DNA from: Sulfurovum indicum
GTDB taxonomy: Bacteria > Campylobacterota > Campylobacteria > Campylobacterales > Sulfurovaceae
Assembly: GCF_014931715.1 (NCBI RefSeq)
Contig: NZ_CP063164.1
Span: forward strand, 2,145,695-2,209,694
Length of the DNA: 64,000 bases
Direction of reading: 5' to 3'
Of the stretch, positions 35,607 through 44,764 are shown piece after piece (positions within the stretch are counted from its first letter, which is position 1; every line of letters starts with the position of its first letter). The notes below the pieces were generated by a model that had not been told where the DNA came from, did no database searches, and was given only the letters and a program-made list of their open reading frames with translations. Made by a program: the position numbers and the translations under genes.

Positions 35607-35989
35607 GTTAAAAGCCAGGAGAGTGCCTTTTCTCTATTTTTGAAGAATCTGGTCTTGCCTGCCATGAAATGGGCCATCATTTTTACAGAGATCTCTTCCC
35701 ACTGCCTGTCACCTACGATCGCCATCTTGTCAAAGGCGTTTCGGTGCTTTAGCCCAAACTTCAGATCATCCCATGCCGCTTTCATCTCCCAGCCTTTGAA
35801 GGCACGCATATCAACCAGCAGATCTACTTCCAGTCCTTTGGCTTTCTTCAGTGCTTTGTCTATCATGGGAACGAATATCTGATAATCTTCATGGGTCAGT
35901 TTCCCCAGCATCGATACCTCGATAAAAAGCTTTTTTTTCGCACGTTTGATCGCTATCCCAATACCATGTTCTTTTACTTTTAGTGCCAT
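35603..35989 (-). CDS. SpoIIAA-like/STAS-fold protein
   Basis: The 128-aa protein follows the SpoIIAA-like pattern: [26 protein letters not shown] (~20-45), [28 protein letters not shown] (~55-82), [14 protein letters not shown] (~86-99), and [12 protein letters not shown] at the end. These small proteins of unknown function share a STAS-type fold and may bind lipid or a partner protein. No phosphorylatable Ser motif like that of true anti-anti-sigma factors is evident. Transcribed alone, away from nifS. Confidence 0.75.
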   Translation of the reverse strand: MALKVKEHGIGIAIKRAKKKLFIEVSMLGKLTHEDYQIFVPMIDKALKKAKGLEVDLLVDMRAFKGWEMKAAWDDLKFGLKHRNAFDKMAIVGDRQWEEISVKMMAHFMAGKTRFFKNREKALSWLLT

Positions 35990-36088
35990 TTCTACTCCTT
36001 TTTTGTTTAATTTATCTATTATAACAGTAAATTACCAACCAAAAATGACTATGATAACACTTTAAATAGGAGTAAAATCGTCTCTTTT

Positions 36089-36158
36089 AGATACTATTTT
36101 ATCTCAATTTAAGAAAAACAGCGTATTATGCAGGAAATCAATTCGGACTATTTTAGTC
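36089..36158 (+). promoter_or_regulatory. Paired operator-like palindromes upstream of nifS
   Basis: GACTA-TTT-TAGTC at 36146-36158 is a perfect palindrome. AGAT...ATCT at 36089-36104 is a related site; the two share the core ACTATTTTA followed by TCT or GTCT. They lie 35 and 89 bases upstream of the nifS ATG. Two spaced copies of one core suggest a transcription factor, plausibly an Fe-S or iron sensor of the Rrf2/IscR kind, but the factor is not identified here. Confidence 0.5.
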
Positions 36159-36166
36159 TTAATTAA

Positions 36167-37396
<1,230 letters not shown>

Positions 37397-37403
37397 TAGA
37401 GAA

Positions 37404-37461
37404 GGGCAACCACAAGAGTTTGCCCCTACAGCATACGTAGAGGTGCCCTTTATGGGTACCT
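37404..37461 (+). repeat. Two tandem hairpins between nifS and nifU
   Basis: Hairpin 1: GGGCAA (37404-37409) pairs with TTGCCC (37420-37425). Hairpin 2: AGGTGCCC (37441-37448) pairs with GGGTACCT (37454-37461). The stretch resembles degenerate forms of the widespread GTAGGGGCAACC-type palindromic intergenic repeat. In the transcript they could stop 3' exonucleases and stabilise the nifS message, or act as partial terminators between the two genes. Confidence 0.55.
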
Positions 37462-37496
37462 GCCTAAAAATGAATACAATATAAAAAGGAATTATT

Positions 37497-38468
37497 ATGG
37501 GAATGGATAGTTTGATTGGCGGTACCATCTGGGATGAGTACAGCAACAAAGTAACAGAATTAATGAACAACCCAAAAAATATGGGTGAAATTACCGAAGA
37601 AGAGGCTGAAGCAATGGGTGCAAAACTCATCGTTGCCGACTTCGGTGCGGAGAGTTGCGGGGATGCCGTACGTCTATACTGGGCAGTGGATCCAAAAACC
37701 GACGTGATACTCGAGTCAAAATTCAAGAGTTTTGGCTGTGGTACAGCGATCGCTTCTTCAGATACAATGGCAGAGCTTTGTAAAGGCAAGACCGTTGATG
37801 AAGCAGTGAAGATCACCAATATCGATGTGGAAAAAGCAATGCGTGATGAACCTGATACACCGGCTGTTCCACCTCAAAAGATGCACTGTTCGGTCATGGC
37901 ATATGATGTTATTAAAAAAGCAGCAGCCCAGTATAAAGGTGTTGATATCGACTCTTTTGAAGAGGAGATCATTGTATGTGAGTGTGCACGTGTAAGCCTC
38001 TCAACACTTAGAGAAGTAATCCGTCTCAATGACCTTACCACTGTAGAGCAGATCACTGATTATACAAAAGCCGGGGCTTTCTGTAAATCCTGTATCAAAC
38101 CTGGTGGTCATGAAGAGAAAGATATCTATCTTGTAGACCTTCTGGAAGAGTATGAAAAAGAGAAGATATCAAAAGCAGCAGATGCCACTGCATCAGGTGC
38201 TGATGTTCCGTTCAAAGAGATGACAATCGTACAGAAGATCAAAGCGGTCGATAAAATCATTGATGATAATATCCGCCAAATGCTCATCATGGACGGTGGA
38301 GATATGGAGATCCTTGATATTAAAGACAATGGAGAGAATATCGATATCTATATCAGATATCTTGGTGCATGTAACGGATGTGCCAGTGCAAGTACAGGCA
38401 CACTCTTTGCCATTGAAAATACCCTCAAAGAGAAACTTGATCCGAACATCAGAGTCCTTCCTATCTAA
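37497..38468 (+). CDS. nifU: Iron-sulfur cluster scaffold NifU (three-domain)
   Basis: The 323-aa modular NifU has an IscU-like N-terminal domain with three cluster Cys (ESCGDAVRLYW ~55, SFGCGTAIASSD ~80, MHCSVMAYD ~130). A central [2Fe-2S] ferredoxin-like domain (CECARVS ~160 and CKSC ~200) and a C-terminal Nfu domain with GACNGCASAS (~295) follow. It assembles clusters using sulfur from NifS and passes them on. A GGAATT ribosome site precedes ATG 37497. Confidence 0.96.
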   Translation: MGMDSLIGGTIWDEYSNKVTELMNNPKNMGEITEEEAEAMGAKLIVADFGAESCGDAVRLYWAVDPKTDVILESKFKSFGCGTAIASSDTMAELCKGKTVDEAVKITNIDVEKAMRDEPDTPAVPPQKMHCSVMAYDVIKKAAAQYKGVDIDSFEEEIIVCECARVSLSTLREVIRLNDLTTVEQITDYTKAGAFCKSCIKPGGHEEKDIYLVDLLEEYEKEKISKAADATASGADVPFKEMTIVQKIKAVDKIIDDNIRQMLIMDGGDMEILDIKDNGENIDIYIRYLGACNGCASASTGTLFAIENTLKEKLDPNIRVLPI

Positions 38469-38529
38469 TTTCTTTCTCTTCCCTTTTGTTCCGTATCACC
38501 TGATATGGAACAAACTGTATAATACTCTA

Positions 38530-39839
38530 TTACTTTCTTCTCCTGTAACTCAATGCCTCCAGTATATCCCGTTTCTCTATTGTTTGATGCCCTTCAATAT
38601 CGGCAATGGTGCGTGCCACTTTCTTCACAGAAGCTATACTCCGGTGTGAAAGCCCGAACTTTCCTATGGCACCTTCAAGTATCTTTTGTGCCTCACTGTT
38701 CAGTTGACAGAATGCCTCTATCTCCTCTTCACTCAGCTTACCGTTAAGTCTCGGCTGTCCTCGCTTCTTTTGCATCTCAAAGGCTCTAAGTACCGCTTCA
38801 TGCATTGCCTTTGAAGTCACATCCGCCTTGTCTGTGCTTTGTACCTCCTGCATTACAACAAAAAGATCTATACGGTCAAGGAACGGATCGGAAAGTTTGT
38901 TCTGATAACGTTTTATCTCTACCTCAGAACATCTACAGCTTTTATTTTTTGAAAGCAGGTTGCCGCATGGACAGGGGTTCTGTGCTGCTACAAACATAAT
39001 ATCAGCCTCATATTCTATCTTGGCATTGACTCTGGCTATATGCACCTTTCTGTCCTGCAACGGCTCTCTCAGGGCTTCAAGAACACTCTTGGAGAAGTGT
39101 GGTAGTTCATCAAAAAAGAGGATTCCATGGTTTGCAAGGGCGACCTCTCCTATCTTTGCACTGCCTGAACCTCCACCAAAGATGGAAGCAGAGGTTGCGG
39201 TATGATGAGGAGCCCTTTGCACACGTCTGGGTTCAAAAGTCGGTATCTGTCCATCAAGAAACTGGTGCTTGGCAATGGAGAGCAGTTCTTTCTCACTCAC
39301 CGGTGGCAAAATATCACACAGTCGCTTGGCAATCATACTTTTTCCGCACCCGGGGTTCCCCTCCATAAATAAATTATGCATCCCGGCAGCAGCAAGCATC
39401 GCTGCACGTTTGGCCACCATCTGCCCTTTAACATCCTTGAAGTCATACCGATAGTCTGTTCTGTAATAGTAAGGTATATCTCTAAGTACTATTTTTCTGG
39501 CATCATACTCAAACTCCACAGACTGCGCCCGAAACTCCCCTTTATGCATAAGATCGATCGCTTCTTTCAGTGTTTCTACAGCAATAAACTGCACACCTGA
39601 GATATGTTTCAAATATTCCATTGCCTCTTTAGGCACGATCGCCCGCTCAATCAATCCCTGCTCTTTAAGAGACAAGATCAAAGGGAAGAGCATCGATGAA
39701 CTCTTCACTCTCCCGTCAAGCCCCAGTTCACCAAAAACAAACAGATCCTTATAATCAAAGGCCTTTTTATTCATCGCTACAAGCAGTGCCAGAGAGAGGT
39801 CAAAATGGGTACCGTTTTTTTTCACAAATTCTAAGATAT
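38530..39839 (-). pseudogene. comM: comM (yifB) 3' part, cut by island insertion
   Basis: This frame encodes the AAA+ and C-terminal part of ComM, the Mg-chelatase-like helicase that promotes branch migration during natural transformation. Walker A is NPGCGKSMIAKRL, Walker B ILFFDELPHFSK, then a CPCGN zinc-like motif and sensor 2 GLSHRSIASVKKVARTIAD. A GTG at 39825 could start a 431-aa product, but the N-terminal ~75 residues lie 13.7 kb away at 53562-53867. The open frame continues to the 7-bp repeat at 39833-39839. Without the N-terminal domain, activity is doubtful. Confidence 0.88.
39833..39839 (+). other. Left attachment repeat (attL core)
   Basis: AAGATAT, the same 7 bases as at 53566-53572. 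The left junction reads TTCTAAGATAT and the right reads CTTAGAAGATAT; the outer arms TTCTAAG and CTTAGAA are reverse complements, as often seen around tyrosine-recombinase cores. Confidence 0.65.
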
Positions 39840-39933
39840 AACCACGAAATCAACTAACCACAAATCACGATATATCTTTGTTTCTACATAGTTAATAAAT
39901 ACACTACGAAAAAGAACACTTAACTTTCAAGTA

Positions 39934-39952
39934 AATACACAAACTGTGTATT
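39934..39952. promoter_or_regulatory. Operator-like palindrome at the left end of the island
   Basis: AATACACA-AAC-TGTGTATT has perfect 8-base arms around a 3-base centre. It lies just upstream of a TATACT/TATAAA -10 region (39973-39983) for the small gene at 40018. It shares its TACACA half-site and 3-base centre with sites before the repressor (48437-48450) and the recombinase operon (53408-53422). Confidence 0.6.
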
Positions 39953-40017
39953 TATCACCAATTTCCCTTTTATATACTATAAAATCTCATCTCACTATCA
40001 TTTATAAAGGGATACTC

Positions 40018-40326
40018 ATGAAGACATCCAAAGATTTTTTATCGTCTGTCAGCAACCACATCTATTCTCAAATAACCATGTATCAATTCAACAAGAACAC
40101 CATCACCGAAACAGACAAGTATCGGGAAGGAAGGCTTACTGCTTTAAAATATGCCTCCGAACTTGCATACTACTTTCTGCAGATAGAAAAAAATCTGCCT
40201 CATCAATTCAAAAAACAGATAGACTACCAAATGAAATCAAACTCATGTTTGCTTGAAGGGGATTACAAACGAGGTTTATATGATGGATTAAACAATATAC
40301 TCGACGAACTGGCTAAATTAAAATAA
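40018..40326 (+). CDS. Small island protein of unknown function
   Basis: The ATG at 40018 after AAAGG gives 102 aa. The protein is largely helical and charged (KYREGRLTALKYASELAYYFLQIEKNLPHQFKKQIDYQ), without signal peptide or membrane segment. I recognise no family. It is the only island gene transcribed rightward, and a perfect palindrome like those at the repressor promoter lies 66 bases upstream, so it is probably controlled by the same repressor. It could be a directionality factor (excisionase) or an anti-repressor, but nothing in the sequence proves this. Confidence 0.6.
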   Translation: MKTSKDFLSSVSNHIYSQITMYQFNKNTITETDKYREGRLTALKYASELAYYFLQIEKNLPHQFKKQIDYQMKSNSCLLEGDYKRGLYDGLNNILDELAKLK

Positions 40327-40369
40327 TTCCTCGATAGAATCAATCTTACCGTTTTCGTCAATAGCATAT

Positions 40370-41071
40370 CTATAGGTGATCACGACTAATATCTTTTGGC
40401 TGAATATAGTTGTCGTTCATTAATCTTTCAATTTCGATATCCGGCAGACTTGGAAGGTAGCGGTGCAAATATTTTCGCCGGCAGTCATTGTACGCTCTGA
40501 TAATACCTTTCTCAAAACTGTTTGACGGATGATTGATATTGATCGGCTTTAGCTGCCGCTCTTTGATCTTTTCAAATGTTTTAAAGCCTTTGTTTTTGAT
40601 CTTGTAGATGGATATCTGTATGCTCTCTTCACCTACCGGTTTAAGCCGGAATAGCCGTGCCCTGTATTGCCCGTTTTGAACGAGTTTCAGGATTGAACTA
40701 TATTCGGGTATAGGTTTGTATTTTTGAAGCCTTTTAAGCACCCTTATGACCCATTCTTGAGACATTTGCCTAATGGTCTTGCCTTTACCGCTCAATCCAA
40801 GCCTTGATGTGTTCCATTTGCTTTCCGCGATCAGTACCCCCCTGATCACGCCGTTGCGTTTTTTGTAGTAGAGCCCGTCAATACCGTTGCGTCCGACTTC
40901 GCCTTCTATCTGTGTCCATCCGCTGTTGGTATAGAATTTGTGCATGACGCATTCGGTGCTTGCCCCGTTTATTATGTTGAGATGACTTTTGGTTGCCCCA
41001 AAGCTATTTATATGGGCTAAAGACATAAAAAATAAAAAGAATATTTTAGTTAGAAATTTTTGATTGAACAA
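40370..41071 (-). CDS. Exported PD-(D/E)XK-like nuclease
   Basis: The 233-aa protein has a signal-peptide-like start (FLTKIFFLFFMSLAHINSFGA). The likely restriction-endonuclease-fold core follows: Glu in STECVMHKFY (~40), Asp in GRNGIDGLYY (~65), the E-x-K in LIAESKWN (~82-85), and a Gln/Trp helix RQMSQEWVIRVL (~103). This E-D-ExK-QxS order matches the REase-type domains of polymorphic toxins and related nucleases. Its start overlaps the end of res by 26 bases, so it belongs to the R-M operon. A secreted or periplasmic DNase that attacks incoming DNA is the working idea; a toxin without a visible immunity gene is the alternative. Confidence 0.68.
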   Translation of the reverse strand: MFNQKFLTKIFFLFFMSLAHINSFGATKSHLNIINGASTECVMHKFYTNSGWTQIEGEVGRNGIDGLYYKKRNGVIRGVLIAESKWNTSRLGLSGKGKTIRQMSQEWVIRVLKRLQKYKPIPEYSSILKLVQNGQYRARLFRLKPVGEESIQISIYKIKNKGFKTFEKIKERQLKPININHPSNSFEKGIIRAYNDCRRKYLHRYLPSLPDIEIERLMNDNYIQPKDISRDHL

Positions 41072-44000
41072 AACCTAATGCCTGCTTTGATAGTGTTAAG
41101 CCAGGTCTTAACATGCCAGCAAAAGAAATGTTTAGAAGTTCAAATCCAGCATCTAAGATAGCATCTTTCCACACTCCAGTCGCAAATTGTTTACACAGCT
41201 TACGACTTGCCTCTTCATCTTTTAAAATATATTTATATGTATAAAAGGCATCTGATTGCAATCGACCTGTAATATTACTACAATCTTTAAGTCTTCGTTT
41301 TTTGTCATTCCAATACTCGTTAAGCTTTGTTTTTTGATTTGGAAATATAACCTCAAAAAAACCCTTCAGGGAGTCGTCTATCTCTGTTTTGCACACTGTT
41401 GTCACTATGGTTTCAATAAGATCATGATCCTGAATGGACAAAACATTTAAAAGTGTAAGTGCCGTAGCTAATTGTTGTGAAGACAACTGCTTTGTGTCGC
41501 CAGTAAATTTTGTAGTAATTTTTCCACCAATGAAACTACTCAAAACCTTATCCTGTGACAACTCATCAATACTTTTCGTTGCACATATAAACGAGTGAAG
41601 GCGCAGATTAGGATACTCTTTTCTAATAGACTTTTCTACTTTTTTAATTTCCATAGAGAACAGCATTTTTTCCCAAACTGAATCAACATTTAGCCTGCTA
41701 ACTCCCTTGGGGTCGATAAAGACAAAATGCGTAATATTGTTTCTGTCAATAACCCAAAGAATGAAGTCTGGGAAATAGCCATTAAAACCTATTTTTTGTT
41801 GATTTCTTAAAAGATAAATTTCTTGGTATGACTTATTTTTATCATTATCAGAAAGGTATTTATTGACTTTATGAACAAAATCTTGTTCACTCTCAACCAG
41901 TCTGTCGGGGCTGATCCTTAATTGACCATATTCAGCAAGCAATGGGGAATAAGCATGTATGTCGCAAAGGAAAGAAAAAATACTACCTTCAATAACATAT
42001 GAACCATATCTATCATAACTTTGTTTGGATATAAAAAAACGACCTTTATTTTGTTCAAAATGTTCTATAAAGTTTGCTATTCTTTCCTCTGTTCCAGAAA
42101 TAGTATATTTCTCAAAGTTTACATTCGGGTCGTCTTCACTCAATTGTTCAACCATTGGCGTAGAGAGTTCATCTTGTTTCTTTTTTAGCTTATATGCGCT
42201 ATCAAAGAAATATTCAACCAGCCTATTTGCCATTTGCTCTACAGAATTGACATTTTTAAATTGATCTTTTTCTTTGAGCCTAAAATTTAATCCAAAAATT
42301 TTTACAACTGTTTGACAGAAGTCTGCATACGGTATGTGATAATTCAAGTAGCTTGTAGTTTCGATGTAAGTTTTATATAGCGCCTTAACATCAACAAGAG
42401 GAAGTAGTGAGAAAGAATAGTCACCTTTATCAAGATGATACTTTTTTATCATTTTAGAACATAGTTCTTCAGTAATATCTTTGTCATATTGATAGGTATA
42501 AGGAAGCGTCGAAAATGAATGTTTTGGTTTCACTATAGGAAGCTTTTTGTTTAGCATATCCGTATTTTTATCAATATAAACTTCAATCATTATGTCTTTT
42601 GATATATCGCTAAGTTCCGCCTCATTAATAAATGTTTTTAAAAATTTAGAATCATATCCATAAATATTGAATCGCTCCATGATGGGATGCTCGCCTGATC
42701 GCTTGAGTCTATTCTCCTGTGAACCATGAAGCCTTACTCCTCGCCCAAATAATTGAACAATAAGGCTACCTTCTTGTTTTCCAAAGTCAAATAACGATAG
42801 AGAGGAAATACGCTGAGTATCCCATCCCTCAATCAGCATTCTTGCAGAAATTACAATATTGATTTGTGGATTGTCGCCATCTTGTGATTTAAAAAAAGTA
42901 TCAATCAGACTTTTTTGCAGAGGGTCTTTCCTTACTTCGCTAATTCCTATTTTTGAAACTTCGCCAACATACACTGTTGCGAAATACTCTTCAGCATTTG
43001 CTACCTTGATACCAAGCTCTTTACTGTTGAGTTCATATATTTCAATTGGTGCGGGAGATTTTGCATGAAAAATAAAACGGAATATTGCATTATAGATTTC
43101 GAGCGGTTTCATGGTCGATATGTATGAAAAATATGGAAGATTTTCCTTAATATACCGAAGTGTCTCCTGTTTTATCAAGGAAAGGTTCTGGATATATGTT
43201 ATAGCTTTTTTAACATCAGATTCATTGTTGGCATCATCCACCCTTCGGCAAATCATCAGCTTTAGAGGCTTCTTGAAAAAATAAGCTTCAAAATTTGGTT
43301 TACCTTTATGATCCTTGAAATACAGTTGTTGCTCTAAAAAAGCCATTATATCCTTTACAAAAAGCTTATAAGACTCTTTATCCGTCAACTCCTTATCAAA
43401 GTCATTTTTAATTATCTCTTTAGGTTCAAACTCAGCTTGTTTTCCATACCCATCTGTATAAAATTTTTGATATGCATAGTCAAAAATGATAGCCTTTGAA
43501 TACTCTTGTAGTAACTTGTTGTTGTCTTTTATTGCATGTGAAAAAGTTGCACTGTATTCAAAGGCGAATCCTCCCCATCCTAAAATACTTTTCCTGTCCT
43601 TTCTCCAGCCTTCTTCCTTTGCTTCTCCCTTGTGTCCCTCATCGACAAAAACAATATTTTTATCTGCGAAGAAAATATTCTGCTTATTGACTGCACTTAA
43701 TTGGGAATTGGTCAGTATTTTTAAAGGATAGGAAGCCTCCATCATCTCCTTAACTTTTTTCCCTACAGTAGCTTTAGCACTTTTTTCATCTTCAAAAAAG
43801 CCAATATCTGACTCTTTGAAGCCAAATGAAATAAGGTTTTTTTTGTGTTGTTTTCCCAATTCTTTAGTAGGAACAATAAGATAAAAGTTTGATTTTTTCC
43901 CAAAGAATTTATATGCTTGCAAAATATTGGTATGCAATATAACAGTTTTGCCACTACCTGTAGCCATATAATAGGCGAGTTTGTTGTTCTCCTGTAGATA

Positions 44001-44750
44001 TGAGCTAATTGAAAGAATGTCAAACACTTCATAGAGTGCCTGCTGAAGAGTTTTATTTTCATTATTTACAATAGAAAGAAGTTTTTCATACTTTGCAACA
44101 AATGATCCTTTTGGAGCACCATTACTTTTTAAGTCACCTATCAGATGTGCAACAAGCTGCATTCTTTCTTCTTCGCTATGTGTATCAATGATTTTTGATA
44201 CCTTTTCATCGGAATAGACTCTTATCCCATCAATATTGGCGGGGTATCCAAATGAAAATATTTTATTCCCATGTTCTTTTTGCATGAGAAAAAGCTCTGT
44301 AAATAAAATTGCGAAGATTTGATAGTCAGTAAAGGAGAAACTTGGATCACGATATGATTTTTTTAATTCCTTTTCATAGGAAGAGACAGATGCTATGGCT
44401 TTTTCCAGATAATCCGAGTCTATATCAACTTTATGTATGGAGTCTATCGATATATCCCCATACTCATCCCTATAGTATAATTCTTTAAGCTCCTGCCACG
44501 ACTGAACACCAAATAGAGACAAGAATATTTCATACAGATAAAGATACTTGTTCAGGTAAGAATCTTTTTTGTTTGATCCCATAAGGCGTGTACACTTGAT
44601 TTTGTCATTGTTCTGTATAAGAGGGATCAGCGATGCATATTTTTCCTCTTTCATAAGATTTTCAATAACATTCTTTGCATCTGTGGCACTTATATTTGAA
44701 CCATCAACCTCAATAGGGGATTGACCATTAACTTTGATTTGATATGGCAT
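41046..44750 (-). CDS. Type III restriction enzyme Res-like helicase-nuclease
   Basis: The 1234-aa protein is longer than usual Res subunits (~900-1000). It has an N-terminal extension (~1-240), SF2 helicase motif I MATGSGKT (~262-269), motif II VDEGHKG (~367), and the motif VI-like LIVQLFGRGVRL. Near the C-terminus a PD-(D/E)XK nuclease reads FPDFILW (~990) ... VFIDPKG (~1012). Together with the Mod gene 14 bases upstream this makes a type III or closely related R-M system that translocates on and cuts unmodified DNA. Codon use and base composition are strongly AT-rich, unlike the surrounding chromosome. Confidence 0.85.
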   Translation of the reverse strand: MPYQIKVNGQSPIEVDGSNISATDAKNVIENLMKEEKYASLIPLIQNNDKIKCTRLMGSNKKDSYLNKYLYLYEIFLSLFGVQSWQELKELYYRDEYGDISIDSIHKVDIDSDYLEKAIASVSSYEKELKKSYRDPSFSFTDYQIFAILFTELFLMQKEHGNKIFSFGYPANIDGIRVYSDEKVSKIIDTHSEEERMQLVAHLIGDLKSNGAPKGSFVAKYEKLLSIVNNENKTLQQALYEVFDILSISSYLQENNKLAYYMATGSGKTVILHTNILQAYKFFGKKSNFYLIVPTKELGKQHKKNLISFGFKESDIGFFEDEKSAKATVGKKVKEMMEASYPLKILTNSQLSAVNKQNIFFADKNIVFVDEGHKGEAKEEGWRKDRKSILGWGGFAFEYSATFSHAIKDNNKLLQEYSKAIIFDYAYQKFYTDGYGKQAEFEPKEIIKNDFDKELTDKESYKLFVKDIMAFLEQQLYFKDHKGKPNFEAYFFKKPLKLMICRRVDDANNESDVKKAITYIQNLSLIKQETLRYIKENLPYFSYISTMKPLEIYNAIFRFIFHAKSPAPIEIYELNSKELGIKVANAEEYFATVYVGEVSKIGISEVRKDPLQKSLIDTFFKSQDGDNPQINIVISARMLIEGWDTQRISSLSLFDFGKQEGSLIVQLFGRGVRLHGSQENRLKRSGEHPIMERFNIYGYDSKFLKTFINEAELSDISKDIMIEVYIDKNTDMLNKKLPIVKPKHSFSTLPYTYQYDKDITEELCSKMIKKYHLDKGDYSFSLLPLVDVKALYKTYIETTSYLNYHIPYADFCQTVVKIFGLNFRLKEKDQFKNVNSVEQMANRLVEYFFDSAYKLKKKQDELSTPMVEQLSEDDPNVNFEKYTISGTEERIANFIEHFEQNKGRFFISKQSYDRYGSYVIEGSIFSFLCDIHAYSPLLAEYGQLRISPDRLVESEQDFVHKVNKYLSDNDKNKSYQEIYLLRNQQKIGFNGYFPDFILWVIDRNNITHFVFIDPKGVSRLNVDSVWEKMLFSMEIKKVEKSIRKEYPNLRLHSFICATKSIDELSQDKVLSSFIGGKITTKFTGDTKQLSSQQLATALTLLNVLSIQDHDLIETIVTTVCKTEIDDSLKGFFEVIFPNQKTKLNEYWNDKKRRLKDCSNITGRLQSDAFYTYKYILKDEEASRKLCKQFATGVWKDAILDAGFELLNISFAGMLRPGLTLSKQALGFVQSKISN

Positions 44751-44764
44751 ACGCTCAACTCCCG

